64,000 bases of DNA from Ruminococcus sp. (GCA_017558505.1 JAFYUM010000033.1:38271-102270); one strand, 5' to 3'. Shown: positions 26,991-35,789, counted from the first letter of the stretch. Notes: generated from the sequence alone by a model not told the origin. A program made the numbers and translations.

Positions 26991-28145
26991 TCATTCCTCG
27001 TAAATGACTTCATTTTCCGGATTGAAAACTTGTGGCGTAGTATCTCGTTCAATATTGTCAATTCCGAGCCTGTCAGCTATTTCTTTTGCTTTATCTTCAC
27101 CGATATAGAATGTGTATGCCCATTCCATAATATTGGTCTTGATATAGCCGTCTTCAGTAACGGCAAACGATTTGTTACTGATGCCCAACATATCAACGTT
27201 TGTTGAAATACTGAACAATTTTCTATGAGTGTCGCTATCAAATCTGTTCTCGCAGTCCCGATACTTATTCAGAAGCTCTACAATAATAGCTCTATCATAA
27301 TCTGTAACAAAAGTCCTGTCATCTTCAAGAGACAATGTGCCGAACGAAATAGTGTTGTTCAAATCAAGAGCATCTACCAACTCGCCAAGCGTTGCAGGAG
27401 AATAGCATCTGTTGGTGTAGACATAGTAGCTGTCATATCCGTTGAATTTCACAGCAACGGCACAATTGGTTGAAATACCATTGATGCTGAACACTTCTGC
27501 GTTAATGCTATGGATTTTATCCTCATAAACATCCTGACCTTCCATTGTGACAGTACCGAGGATACCACCGATATGATTGCCTTCGATACTATGTTCCCTT
27601 GTGCTGTATGCGATGCCATTAAGGTCAAATTCCATGAATTGAGTGGGAAGTGTTCTCTCGTCCCATTTTGGAATAGTTACTGCTTCAGTTCTGCTTTCCG
27701 CCGTTTGCTGTTCTGAGGGTGCTGTATTGCTAATTGTCGGTTCTATGCCTGTTGTCTCTGCATTATCGTTCTCTGCCGGTGTAAGAGTCGTTTTTTCAGT
27801 TGAGTGAGTGCTGCTTTCAAGTTTCTCAGCAGATGTGCTTTCTTTTACGGCGTTTTCAGTGGATTCTGTCGGGTGCTCTGTACCAGTGCTATCGTTTGTG
27901 ATATTTTCTGTATCTGAGGTAGTTGTCGGAGTTTCAGTATTGATTATAGTATTATTATCGATTGTAGGAATTCCGCCCTGAGACGATTTCAAATTTCTGA
28001 CTGCAAGTATGACAGCGCAAAATACGAGCATAGATGAAGCACCTGCCGTTACTCTTTTGATGTTGCGATTGCGAAGCATGAGCTTTTTCTGCTCTTCATC
28101 TCGTATTCTTAGTACGGTTGCAGCAATCTGCTCAGTATTCTTCAT
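26991..28145 (-). CDS. Membrane-bound anti-sigma-like protein
   Basis: A 384-aa single-pass protein. A short cytosolic N terminus (residues 1-32, rich in charged residues) could hold the sigma factor, a membrane helix follows (about 34-52, ASSMLVFCAVILAV), then a Thr/Ser/Glu-rich wall-spanning linker (about 60-150) and an extracellular globular domain (about 160-384). ATG 28145 is 8 nt after AGGAGGG. It overlaps the sigma gene by 14 nt. I infer that the outer domain senses a surface condition and releases the sigma factor; no known anti-sigma fold is obvious. Confidence 0.7.
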   Translation of the reverse strand: MKNTEQIAATVLRIRDEEQKKLMLRNRNIKRVTAGASSMLVFCAVILAVRNLKSSQGGIPTIDNNTIINTETPTTTSDTENITNDSTGTEHPTESTENAVKESTSAEKLESSTHSTEKTTLTPAENDNAETTGIEPTISNTAPSEQQTAESRTEAVTIPKWDERTLPTQFMEFDLNGIAYSTREHSIEGNHIGGILGTVTMEGQDVYEDKIHSINAEVFSINGISTNCAVAVKFNGYDSYYVYTNRCYSPATLGELVDALDLNNTISFGTLSLEDDRTFVTDYDRAIIVELLNKYRDCENRFDSDTHRKLFSISTNVDMLGISNKSFAVTEDGYIKTNIMEWAYTFYIGEDKAKEIADRLGIDNIERDTTPQVFNPENEVIYEE

Positions 28146-28686
28146 AAACAAAGCCCTCCTTTTCGAGTTCTGATTTTAACGTCTTTTTGGCTCGGTATAA
28201 TAAGTCACCGATCTGTCTTTTTGACTTCTTCATAATCCTGGCAATTTCAGCAGTGTTAAAATCTTCAAAATACATCAAGTACAATACTTGTGCATATTCA
28301 GGTTTCAACCGTCTCATAGCTCGGTGCAGCTCAATTTTCTGTTCTTCTTTCAGATATTGTCGTTCAATGTCTTCCTCATCCGACATCTGAAAGGCTTCGT
28401 CAATCGGAAAGTCAGCCATTTTTGAGCTTTTACGCAAGTAATCCAGCGCACAATGCTTTGCAATGCTGTACAGCCATGTCTTAAAATAGATCTTACCGTT
28501 GAATCTGGGCTTCTTTACAGCTAATCTTACAAAAGTCTCCTGCATCAGTTCTTCGGCAACACATATATTATCAACAATGCTGTTCAGGTAAAAAGTCAGA
28601 CCCTCATGGTATATATCAATGATTTCTACTATTCCATTGTCATCACCATCAAGGTAACGGCGGTAGCGATCCGCATCGTTCCCCAT
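28132..28686 (-). CDS. ECF sigma-70 family RNA polymerase sigma factor
   Basis: A 184-aa ECF sigma factor with region 2 (AEELMQETFVRLAV, FKTWLYSIAKHCALDYLRK) and region 4 (LKPEYAQVLYLMYFEDFNTAEIARIM, with KRQIGDLLYRAKKTLKSEL as the recognition helix). ATG 28686 is supported by GGAGG 7 nt upstream; the longer frame from 28728 is not. The overlapping downstream gene is a membrane protein of anti-sigma type, and sortase, LPXTG and CotH-dockerin genes follow, so this sigma probably controls surface-protein display. Confidence 0.88.
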   Translation of the reverse strand: MGNDADRYRRYLDGDDNGIVEIIDIYHEGLTFYLNSIVDNICVAEELMQETFVRLAVKKPRFNGKIYFKTWLYSIAKHCALDYLRKSSKMADFPIDEAFQMSDEEDIERQYLKEEQKIELHRAMRRLKPEYAQVLYLMYFEDFNTAEIARIMKKSKRQIGDLLYRAKKTLKSELEKEGFVYEEY

Positions 28687-28919
28687 TTGATTTCCTCCTT
28701 CTTGTGATGTGGCATATATGCTTTTCATATATTAATCGCACGAACTCCTGATTTTTCGCAGTGATTTTCAAAAAATTTTCGATTTATGATAATTTACTTT
28801 ATTATAGACGATTATAAGCCAAAAAGCAATAAAGGAGATGCTTCTACTATGAAATATCTCCTTTTATACTGATATGTTATTATCGAATTTGATTCTGCTT
28901 GTTGCTTGGGGTTACTTAA

Positions 28920-29234
28920 TGGTTATTTGACATTAGTGAAAGGTATCCTCTGTTGATTGGCTCTGCAAGTTGCGGAAATAAGCGACTTCATAACATTCAG
29001 GAGGTTGCAGAGTTTATCTGTGAACACGGTCGATATGATGATGTCTGTATCAGAACGGAGGATGGTTTTGAGCTTCTGGGAACCTTTGGAATCTATATCA
29101 ATAAAATCTCGGATATGGAGTACCGTGAGGAACTTCTCAAGGTGCTGGTTCCGATGCAGCATGAAGTAGAAAATACTGCGTTCTCGGATGATGAGGACAT
29201 GGACGAAACCGAAGATATGGACATGACGATGTAA
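28920..29234 (+). pseudogene. 3' fragment of a DUF4314-family gene
   Basis: An open stretch without a proper start. It encodes the second conserved block of the 20211-20753 protein (ISERYPLLIGSASCGNKRLHN, KISDMEYREELLKVLVPMQ and an acidic tail ending DMDMTM). DNA similarity to 20445-20753 is about 80% by eye. The DUF4314 domain itself is missing; homology starts near 28926, just after an in-frame TAA. It marks the second copy of the DUF4314-to-methyltransferase module. Confidence 0.75.
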
Positions 29235-29240
29235 AACGAT

Positions 29241-29277
29241 TGAGGTTGCAGGTTTCTTTTTGAGATCTGTAACCTCA
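29241..29277 (+). terminator. Possible terminator after the DUF4314 fragment
   Basis: TGAGGTTGCAG pairs with CTGTAACCTCA (one G-T pair), followed by TTTCTATT. The T tail is weak. Confidence 0.45.
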
Positions 29278-29351
29278 TTTCTATTGAAAATAGTGGTGGG
29301 ATGTGGTATAATATAGGAGGTTGGACAGATCGATAAATAAGAATTTGTAAG

Positions 29352-29906
29352 TTATGGTTGCATCACCTTGATGAAACGAAACATTTCATCAGGTCCTTCG
29401 TCGGCATCGTGTATTTCATCTTCAAACATTTTGTGTTCGGGTCTGAAATACGCGCACCAAAACTGATCGATCTGAAAACCGCACTTGTTTACATAGAAAT
29501 GGATATTACGCTTCTCGAAATAAGGTGTGCAAGTTTCCCAAACCACCGTCTCGGGATGCAAAACCTCAACCGCTTGCCACGCGCCGTAGCCGATACCTTT
29601 GCTATGTGCTTCGGGTAGGACAAAGAGAATATCTAAGTGGTTGTGATGCGTCTCCTTGTCAATCGTGAGTATCAATCCACCGACCTTCCTACCATTAAGC
29701 ATAATGCGGTAGGTTTCGCTTTGGGGATTGTCGATGGATTTTTCAATGGTTGCGCGTGAGATGATCTCGCCATCATCGTCAATATGGTCGTCACGTTCAC
29801 CGAACTCCATCATCGCGCCATACTTGAACGCCCATTGATTGTCAAGGATAAACTGCTCACGATCATCTACCGCAAGCGGTACAAGAGTAACCTTCGTATT
29901 TTTCAT
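29352..29906 (-). CDS. GNAT family N-acetyltransferase
   Basis: A 184-aa acetyl-CoA-dependent acetyltransferase. The central strand VGGLILTID is followed by LDILFVLPEAHSKGIGYGAWQAVEVL, which holds the acetyl-CoA pyrophosphate loop (Q/R-x-x-G-x-G/A variant: HSKGIGYGAW). The C-terminal FYVNKCGFQ is the usual GNAT beta-bulge region. ATG 29906 follows GGAGGTAATT; the longer frame has no ribosome site. It sits between the DUF4314 fragment and the methyltransferase leader as cargo. The substrate is unknown; it resembles small-molecule (antibiotic or amine) acetylating members. Confidence 0.82.
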   Translation of the reverse strand: MKNTKVTLVPLAVDDREQFILDNQWAFKYGAMMEFGERDDHIDDDGEIISRATIEKSIDNPQSETYRIMLNGRKVGGLILTIDKETHHNHLDILFVLPEAHSKGIGYGAWQAVEVLHPETVVWETCTPYFEKRNIHFYVNKCGFQIDQFWCAYFRPEHKMFEDEIHDADEGPDEMFRFIKVMQP

Positions 29907-30163
29907 AATTACCTCCAAAATAAAAATAGAGCTTCGGCTATTGATATACAATAACCCAAGCTCACTTGGACACCTAATCCGGCATTACGGTACTACGGTA
30001 CACAGCCTCCGGTGACAAATATTTATATAAGCATTATACTATAAATATGAGCATTTGTCAAGTAAGAGATTGGTACATTCATTATTGATTGGTTTTCTAA
30101 TGCGCATCTTTTTGAACTAAATAGCGAAAGAGCGACAAATTCCAATATATCGAACTGAATATT

Positions 30164-30229
30164 ATTACATAGCCGTTTGTGACTAACAATCACAGACGGC
30201 TTTTTCTATACCCAAAAACAAGAAAGGAG
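30164..30229 (+). repeat. Methyltransferase-leader repeat, copy 2 (with terminator hairpin)
   Basis: Second copy of 21564-21623. AGCCGTTTGTGA (30171-30182) pairs with TCACAGACGGCT (30190-30201) followed by T5; compared with copy 1 both stem arms changed together. AAGGAG at its end is the ribosome site of the C5 methyltransferase. The preceding stretch 29952-30163 holds no gene. Confidence 0.75.
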
Positions 30230-30236
30230 TGGTCAG

Positions 30237-30583
30237 ATGATCCGAGTATTCGACGCTTTTTCGGGCATCGGAGGTTTTCGAAGTGCCTTTGAAAGAGTCG
30301 GAGGTTTCAAAACGGTGGGCTGGTGTGAGATTGACCGATTCGCACAGAAGTCCTACCGAGCGCTTTTTGACACAGGGGGTGAACAGTTTTATGAAAATAT
30401 CAGAGATATTGACACAGCAGGACTTGCAGATTTTGATCTCCTCGTTGGAGGATTTCCTTGTCAGCCCTTCTCAGTCGCAGGAAAAAGGCTTGGCACAGCC
30501 GATGAACGAGGCGATTTGTTCTTTGAGCTTGCCCGAATCCTTGAAGCCAAGCGGCCTCGCTATTTTATCTTTGAGAACGTACC
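30237..30583 (+). pseudogene. C5 cytosine DNA methyltransferase, 5' part (split by RIT insertion)
   Basis: Codons 1-115 of a type II-like C5 methyltransferase. FDAFSGIGGFR (motif I, AdoMet binding), FDLLVGGFPCQPFS (motif IV with catalytic C75) and the start of motif VI (FIFENV) are intact. The reading frame then enters the recombinase element at AACGTACC (30576-30583), adds 12 foreign codons and stops at 30620. The remainder of the gene resumes at 34038. Removing 30584-34037 rejoins GTA-CCC as ENVPGLLG and gives a normal 409-aa enzyme. The present truncated protein lacks the target-recognition region and should be inactive. Confidence 0.92.
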
Positions 30584-30605
30584 TTATGAAAAGATGTTCA
30601 TAAGG
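30582..30605. repeat. Palindromic recombination site at the left end of the RIT element
   Basis: CCTTATGAA (30582-30590) and TTCATAAGG (30597-30605) form a perfect 9-bp inverted repeat around the 6-nt spacer AAGATG. This is the layout of a tyrosine-recombinase core site (two arms around a 6-8 bp crossover region). The right end has only a partial match (GTTATAAC next to GTACC). Confidence 0.6.
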
Positions 30606-30728
30606 GACATTATGACCTGAAAGTAATTATGAAAAGAAATATCAAAGAAATCCGTTATGCAGGCAAAATCTTATGAATAAACTTGACATAATCTGTTGAT
30701 AATACAAAACAGGTAAAGGAGGCAGATT

Positions 30729-31958
30729 ATGGAGCAATTAAAAGAAGTGTCTGCAACAGGTTTAATCAATATGGCGTATTACGAGATAATTCGTTTGGGA
30801 TATAAACGTTCTGCAGTGGATCGGCATACAAAAGTACTGAGAGAATTTGCGGAATATTGTGAAAACAACAGAATCTGTAATTATGACCAGCACACAGGAA
30901 TTTCATATTTTCTTGACCGATATGGTGTGGATTTAACGAAACAGAATATTAATTTAACTCCACAGCAACGTGAAACACGCTGTACGATAAGATTACTGGA
31001 TGATATTTATCAATTCGGCTATGGACGACGTAACAGCAATCGTGATTTCAGAAATTCAAATCAATATCATAAGTTACTGGAGGATTATCTGAAATACTGC
31101 AAAAGCAATAATGCTTCTGCAGGGACGCTTAGAGTAAAAAAGACAAAACTATGGAGATTTCTGTTTTTTCTCGAAGGACGTAATATAGCGATAGATAACA
31201 TTACCGCAGCAGATATATCAGAATTTATGATTACGCTTTCTGGTTATTCCCGTTCAACACTTCATGTTTTCACAAGTGTTCTCAGTTGTTTCATGAAATA
31301 TCTTTATGAAACTCATATATTGAATCAGGACTTATCATCATCTATCCCCAAACCAAAGATTTATGCCGAAGAAAATATTCCTCAGACATGGACTGCCGAA
31401 GAAGTGCAGAAACTATTGTCTGCTGTTGAACGTACCAGTGCAGTAGGGAAACGAGATTATGCCATGATACTTCTTGCTGTTATGCTTGGGATGCGTGCAG
31501 GTGACATTTGTACACTTCGCTTTTCAAATTTTGATTGGAAAAGAAAAGTTATCACCTATGTGCAGCAGAAAACAAAAAAGATGAATACCCTTCCAATCTT
31601 GCCAGAGATAGGCGAAGCAATTATTGACTACCTGAAAAATGGTAGACTGGAATCTGATTGTGATTTTTTATTCATAAAGCACATATCACCATACGGTGGA
31701 TTTACTTCCAGTTCTGCATTGTCAGAAAACATCAAAAAATATATGAAATTTGCAGGCATTGAAATAAAGAGCCGAAAAGCAGCACATTCATTACGACACA
31801 CTTTAGCCAGTACTCTGCTTCAAAATGAAACTCCCATTATTACAATATCAGATGTATTAGGACATTTCAATACTGCGACAACCATTGGTTATACAAAAGT
31901 TGATATTCCTGCCTTACGGCAGTGTGCATTATCTTATGGAAAAATGGAGGGAACCTGA
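30729..31958 (+). CDS. Tyrosine recombinase, first of RIT trio
   Basis: A 409-aa phage-integrase-family recombinase. The N-terminal region (1-110) precedes a core-binding helical domain (about 112-205) and the catalytic domain (about 218-395). Catalytic residues are all visible: R256 (GMRAGD), H353 and R356 (HSLRH), H379 (LGHF) and nucleophile Y388 (TIGYTK). K280-KTKK lies in the beta-hairpin expected for the catalytic lysine. AAAGGAGG precedes the start. It is the longest of the trio, as is usual for the first RIT gene. The stop overlaps the next start (TGATG). Confidence 0.92.
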   Translation: MEQLKEVSATGLINMAYYEIIRLGYKRSAVDRHTKVLREFAEYCENNRICNYDQHTGISYFLDRYGVDLTKQNINLTPQQRETRCTIRLLDDIYQFGYGRRNSNRDFRNSNQYHKLLEDYLKYCKSNNASAGTLRVKKTKLWRFLFFLEGRNIAIDNITAADISEFMITLSGYSRSTLHVFTSVLSCFMKYLYETHILNQDLSSSIPKPKIYAEENIPQTWTAEEVQKLLSAVERTSAVGKRDYAMILLAVMLGMRAGDICTLRFSNFDWKRKVITYVQQKTKKMNTLPILPEIGEAIIDYLKNGRLESDCDFLFIKHISPYGGFTSSSALSENIKKYMKFAGIEIKSRKAAHSLRHTLASTLLQNETPIITISDVLGHFNTATTIGYTKVDIPALRQCALSYGKMEGT

Positions 31959-32935
31959 TGGTGCAATTTATCTCCGTCGAACAGCTTATTACAGGATTTT
32001 TAGAAGAAAGACATTCACTTGGATATAGTTACAAAACTGAGGAGGGAGTACTGCGAAGATTCCTCAAGGACTTCACAATGTCACCAGATGGAAAAATAGA
32101 ATTTACAAAGGAATATGTTCTTGAGCACACAAATCCAAAGCTTAATCAAAGTGTTAATACTCGGATCAGAGATATATGTGCCGTTAATAGCTTCCTTGAT
32201 TTTGTCACCAGGAAAGGTTATGTAGCTTACAAAATTCCTCGTAAATCATTGCCGAAGGAACAACGGAATTTCAAGGCGTATATTTTTACTGACGATGAAA
32301 TTTCACGCATTATTGAGGCTGCTGACTCAATTCCATATGCAAAACAATGTCCTGACAGGCACTATCAACTTCCAGCAATGTTTCGAATTCTGTTTAACTG
32401 CGGCTTGCGTATATCGGAATTACTAAATCTTCGGTTTTGCGATGTAAATATGGAACAGAATATTTTTACTATTCTAGATACTAAATTCCATAAAGATCGA
32501 TTGGTTCCATTTTCTGAAGCTGTAGCAGATTCATTGAAAATTTACTATAAGAACGTAAAAACTGTATCTGAGGATAGCTGGTTGTTCTGTAGACCAAATT
32601 CAACTGAAAGGTACAGTATGAGTGGATTTCATTTTCATTTTCAGATGCTACTGAGAATGGCAGGCATTCCATATGGAGGTCGTGGAAAAGGTCCAAGACC
32701 TCATGATATTCGCCATACGTTTGCTGTTCACTGCTTAAACAACTGGGTATTGTCAGATGTGGATATCATGGCTGCTTTACCAGTGCTTTCGAGATATATG
32801 GGTCATACAGGAATAAAAGGAACACAAAAATACCTGCAATTAACAGCTCAGATGTATCCCAATGTGATTGACAGTATTGAACATGAATTTGGATGCTTGA
32901 TACCGGACATGGAGGTAAAACATGAAGAACTCTGA
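31958..32935 (+). CDS. Tyrosine recombinase, second of RIT trio
   Basis: A 325-aa recombinase translated from ATG 31958 (GGAGGG 6 nt upstream), which overlaps the first gene's stop by one base; a longer frame from 31922 inside that gene is unlikely. Catalytic residues: R151 (CGLRISE), H249 and R252 (HDIRH), H283 (MGHTG) and Y292 (QKYLQL). A 10-residue insertion (MAALPVLSRY) before the MGHTG box is a mark of this subgroup. It would act with the two partners as a heteromeric complex; each gene's separate task is unknown. Confidence 0.92.
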   Translation: MVQFISVEQLITGFLEERHSLGYSYKTEEGVLRRFLKDFTMSPDGKIEFTKEYVLEHTNPKLNQSVNTRIRDICAVNSFLDFVTRKGYVAYKIPRKSLPKEQRNFKAYIFTDDEISRIIEAADSIPYAKQCPDRHYQLPAMFRILFNCGLRISELLNLRFCDVNMEQNIFTILDTKFHKDRLVPFSEAVADSLKIYYKNVKTVSEDSWLFCRPNSTERYSMSGFHFHFQMLLRMAGIPYGGRGKGPRPHDIRHTFAVHCLNNWVLSDVDIMAALPVLSRYMGHTGIKGTQKYLQLTAQMYPNVIDSIEHEFGCLIPDMEVKHEEL

Positions 32936-33932
32936 TTTTTCTTTTCTGCTTACACGCTATCTTACTCATTATCTACCTGTACAGCGAAATTTAAGCAGTA
33001 ATACTATTCGCTCATATCGTGATACTTTCAAACAACTTTTAGAATTTTGCAGAGACGAAAAGAATATTAACATTATCAGATTAACCATCCATCAAGTTGA
33101 CAAAAAATGCATTGAAGATTTCTTTTTATGGTTACAAAAATGCAGAGAGATATCGCCTTCAACGTATAATCAAAGACTTTGTGCGGTTCACGCTTTTTTT
33201 GAATATATTATGATGGAAAAACCGGAATATATGGAACATTGCAGACAAATTCTAAAAATTCCAAATCTGAAAGCACCCAAACCTTCTGCGAAGTATCTAA
33301 CAACCGATGCGCTTAAAAGTATTCTGGCGGCACCAGATACTACTACCAAGCAGGGACGAAGGCATCTGGTTATCCTTACAGTGCTTTATGATACTGCTGC
33401 AAGAGTAAGCGAGCTTTCTGATATACGGATAAAAGATGTTAGATTAGAATATCCTTCTTCAATTACTTTGCATGGAAAAGGACATAAAGTTCGTACCGTC
33501 CCGATTATGAAACAAACTACAGCATTGCTGAAGGAATATTTTAATGAAAATCGCATAAATTCACAGATTCATTCTGATATGCCATTGTTTTGGAATGTGC
33601 ATGGACAAAAACTTTCAAGATCAGGGATAACCTACATTATTCACAAATATGCGGATGTTGTAAGAAATGAAATGCCTGGTATTCCATCTGATGTTTCTCC
33701 TCATATGTTTCGGCATACAAAAGCTATGCACTTAGTTCAAGCAAATGTTAATCCAATCTATATTAAAGATTATCTTGGACATACGGATATTTCTACAACT
33801 ATGATTTATGCTCATGCAGATAACGAAACAAAACGTGCTGTACTAGAAAAAGCATCTGAACAATTCAACTTGCCAAAAACTTCAAACTGGGAACAAAACA
33901 CCGACCTGATTGATTGGTTATCTTCTCTTTGA
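32922..33932 (+). CDS. Tyrosine recombinase, third of RIT trio
   Basis: A 336-aa XerC/D-like recombinase. It starts inside the second gene (14-nt overlap) after ATGGAGGTAAAAC. The core-binding domain is at residues 5-110 and the catalytic domain at 125-310. Catalytic residues: R161 (AARVSE), H261 and R264 (HMFRH), H287 (LGHTD) and Y296 (MIYAHA). All five are present, so the trio appears competent. A terminator follows at 33957. Confidence 0.92.
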   Translation: MKNSDFSFLLTRYLTHYLPVQRNLSSNTIRSYRDTFKQLLEFCRDEKNINIIRLTIHQVDKKCIEDFFLWLQKCREISPSTYNQRLCAVHAFFEYIMMEKPEYMEHCRQILKIPNLKAPKPSAKYLTTDALKSILAAPDTTTKQGRRHLVILTVLYDTAARVSELSDIRIKDVRLEYPSSITLHGKGHKVRTVPIMKQTTALLKEYFNENRINSQIHSDMPLFWNVHGQKLSRSGITYIIHKYADVVRNEMPGIPSDVSPHMFRHTKAMHLVQANVNPIYIKDYLGHTDISTTMIYAHADNETKRAVLEKASEQFNLPKTSNWEQNTDLIDWLSSL

Positions 33933-33956
33933 AAATCAATCTAAATTATTATGCAC

Positions 33957-33995
33957 AGCGAAATGAACGTAGATTATTCATTTCGCTGCTTTTTA
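33957..33995 (+). terminator. Terminator at the right end of the RIT element
   Basis: A perfect 11-bp stem AGCGAAATGAA / TTCATTTCGCT (33957-33967, 33977-33987) followed by GCTTTTTA. It stops recombinase transcription about 40 nt before the element end. Confidence 0.8.
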
Positions 33996-34037
33996 TGTCT
34001 CTAACTGTGCATTTTGTTTTTGTAGTTATAACGTACC

Positions 34038-34920
34038 CGGACTGCTGGGTATTGAAAAAGGGCAGACTTTCAAAATCATCCTTGAAACGCTTTCAGAGTT
34101 GGGGTATTGCGTGGAATGGCTTGTGCATGACAGCGCCGGCTTCGGCGTCCCGCAGTCGAGAAAACGAGTGTACCTTGCAGGATGTCTTGGAGTCGATTGT
34201 TCCGGAAAAATACTGGCTTTCGGAAACTGCGACGAGGAAAATAGCCGGAAAGTTAAACAGCTGATCGGCGGTTCACAGGGACAACGAGTGTATGCTCCCG
34301 ACGGATTTGCAGTCACGCAGTGCAGCGGTTCTGGCGGTATGGGAGGAAAGACGGGTCTGTATCTCATTGATATGAACTATCCGCCTACTCTCACAGAAAA
34401 AGCCCGATGTATTACTGCACGTCAGGACAGTGGCGTAAGTAAGCATAAGGGTGAACATTCCGCAGTATTCTGTGATTTGAATGAAAATCCGCAGATTACG
34501 GAGAACGCAAGATGTCTGCACACAAGATATGACCTTGGCGTAAGCTCAGGAAAGCATAAGGGAGAACGCTCAGGCGTTTTGATTGAGGATGGACCGAGAG
34601 CCATCCTCAATCCGTTTAAGGAAGAAGTCTACCAGAACGGCAGGCGTGTGAAAGAACCCAATGAGCCGATGTTCACGCTGACAGTCGTGGACAGACACGG
34701 CATTGTTCATCAGGGAAGAATCCGCAGACTGATGCCAATTGAATGCTGGCGACTGCAGGGCTTTACAACTGAGCAGTTCCGTAATGTAGAAGCCGCAGGA
34801 CTTTCCGATGCACAGCTGTACAAACAGGCAGGTAATGCCGTGACCGTAAATGTGGTCGAGGCACTTGCAAGGAATCTTTTGAAATTTGATGAGGAGGTGA
34901 GAAAATGCCCAACCATGTAA
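34038..34920 (+). pseudogene. C5 cytosine DNA methyltransferase, 3' part
   Basis: The continuation of the gene at 30237, in the frame that would follow excision: PGLLG, then GFGVPQSRKRVYLAG (motif VIII), a variable target-recognition region (about 80 codons after it, with a repeated GVS-x-KHKGE-x-S element), RRLMPIECWRLQGF (motif IX) and QAGNAVTVNVVEALA (motif X). An internal ATG at 34099 could start a useless peptide. It overlaps the next gene by 16 nt, so downstream genes were once translated in coupling with it. Confidence 0.9.
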
Positions 34921-35789
34921 CAAACATCGTCACCTATGAGGGCGACAGAAAGCAGATTGCCGAAATGCTTGAAGCAGTCAAGAACGATGAATTCGGAATC
35001 GGTACGGTAGATTTTCAGAAAATTATCCCCATGCCCGATGATATCTATACAGGTGATCTTGGTCCGAAAGAGCGTGAGCTGTATGGAGATAAGAACTGGT
35101 ATGATTGGCGAATCGGGAACTGGGGAACGAAATGGGGTGCCTATGGCTATGAAGAAGGCTTCGATTACAGCCAGACCGACAGCCTGTGGTTCCAGACCGC
35201 TTGGTCTGCACCGCATCCGATTCTGCAGAAGCTCACAGAGATGTTCCCAGAAATTGAGTTCAAACATCAGTGGGCTGATGAGGACATCGGCTACAACTGC
35301 GGTCAGCACAGATATCACGGCGGTGAGCGTACCAACGAATTCTACCCCGAAAGCGAATTTGACCGAATCCGCTTTGCCGCAGAGGTGCTTGAGGTTGATC
35401 CGCAGGAATACGGACTGTTCCTCAATGAAACAAACACGGCGTTTATTCAGCTGCCCGATGAGGACTTTGAGCTGATTGAGATCGCAGGACAGACGGCACT
35501 TTTCATCAATAGCAGATATACGGATGAAAAAGTTCCCATGGGACTGCATTGCTATCAGCTTCGTCACTCCGATGACGGTGAGAAGTTTGCAAGCCTTGAA
35601 CGCAGAGTTAGTATGAACTTTGGTGGCACAGTCATTACAAAGGAATGTATTGGTCTCGGCAAAGAAGAATGCATTGAATTTGATGAAGAAACCGAGCCGA
35701 ATTTCCTCGGTGAAAGCTGTCAGATGGAGGATTTCATCGTAGGAGATTATGGGCAGGAAGAAGAAATGGAAATGGAGGTGACAACATGA
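34905..35789 (+). CDS. YubB/DUF1281-like ferredoxin-fold protein
   Basis: A 294-aa protein. The N-terminal half (MPNHVTNIV..., FQKIIPMPDDI, WGTKWGAY, FQTAWSAPHPIL) matches the DUF1281/YubB family found on plasmids and phages (api92-like). The C-terminal 90 residues (ALFINSRYTDEKVPMGLHCY, EKFASLERRVSMNFGGTVIT) form a second domain that I have seen attached to mobile-element proteins but cannot name securely. An acidic tail closes the chain. It starts inside the methyltransferase gene after GAGGAGG. Function unknown, probably element stability or establishment. Confidence 0.75.
   Translation: MPNHVTNIVTYEGDRKQIAEMLEAVKNDEFGIGTVDFQKIIPMPDDIYTGDLGPKERELYGDKNWYDWRIGNWGTKWGAYGYEEGFDYSQTDSLWFQTAWSAPHPILQKLTEMFPEIEFKHQWADEDIGYNCGQHRYHGGERTNEFYPESEFDRIRFAAEVLEVDPQEYGLFLNETNTAFIQLPDEDFELIEIAGQTALFINSRYTDEKVPMGLHCYQLRHSDDGEKFASLERRVSMNFGGTVITKECIGLGKEECIEFDEETEPNFLGESCQMEDFIVGDYGQEEEMEMEVTT

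Larger units (their letters stand above)
30584..34037 (+). mobile_element. RIT (recombinase-in-trio) element inserted in a DNA methyltransferase gene
   Basis: A 3454-bp insertion flanked by the 8-bp direct repeat AACGTACC (30576-30583 and 34030-34037). It carries only three overlapping tyrosine-recombinase genes, all intact. Its ends are weakly inverted (GTACCTTATGA at the left against GTACGTTATAA read inward from the right, 9 of 11 matches), and the left end has a palindromic core. Gene order, overlaps and lengths fit the RIT family described in Proteobacteria and other phyla. It shows no passenger gene. Confidence 0.88.

Noticed and set aside
30729..33932. Tn554-like transposon instead of RIT
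   Set aside because: Tn554 has two tyrosine recombinases plus a small unrelated TnpC and carries resistance genes; here the third gene is also a full tyrosine recombinase and there is no cargo.
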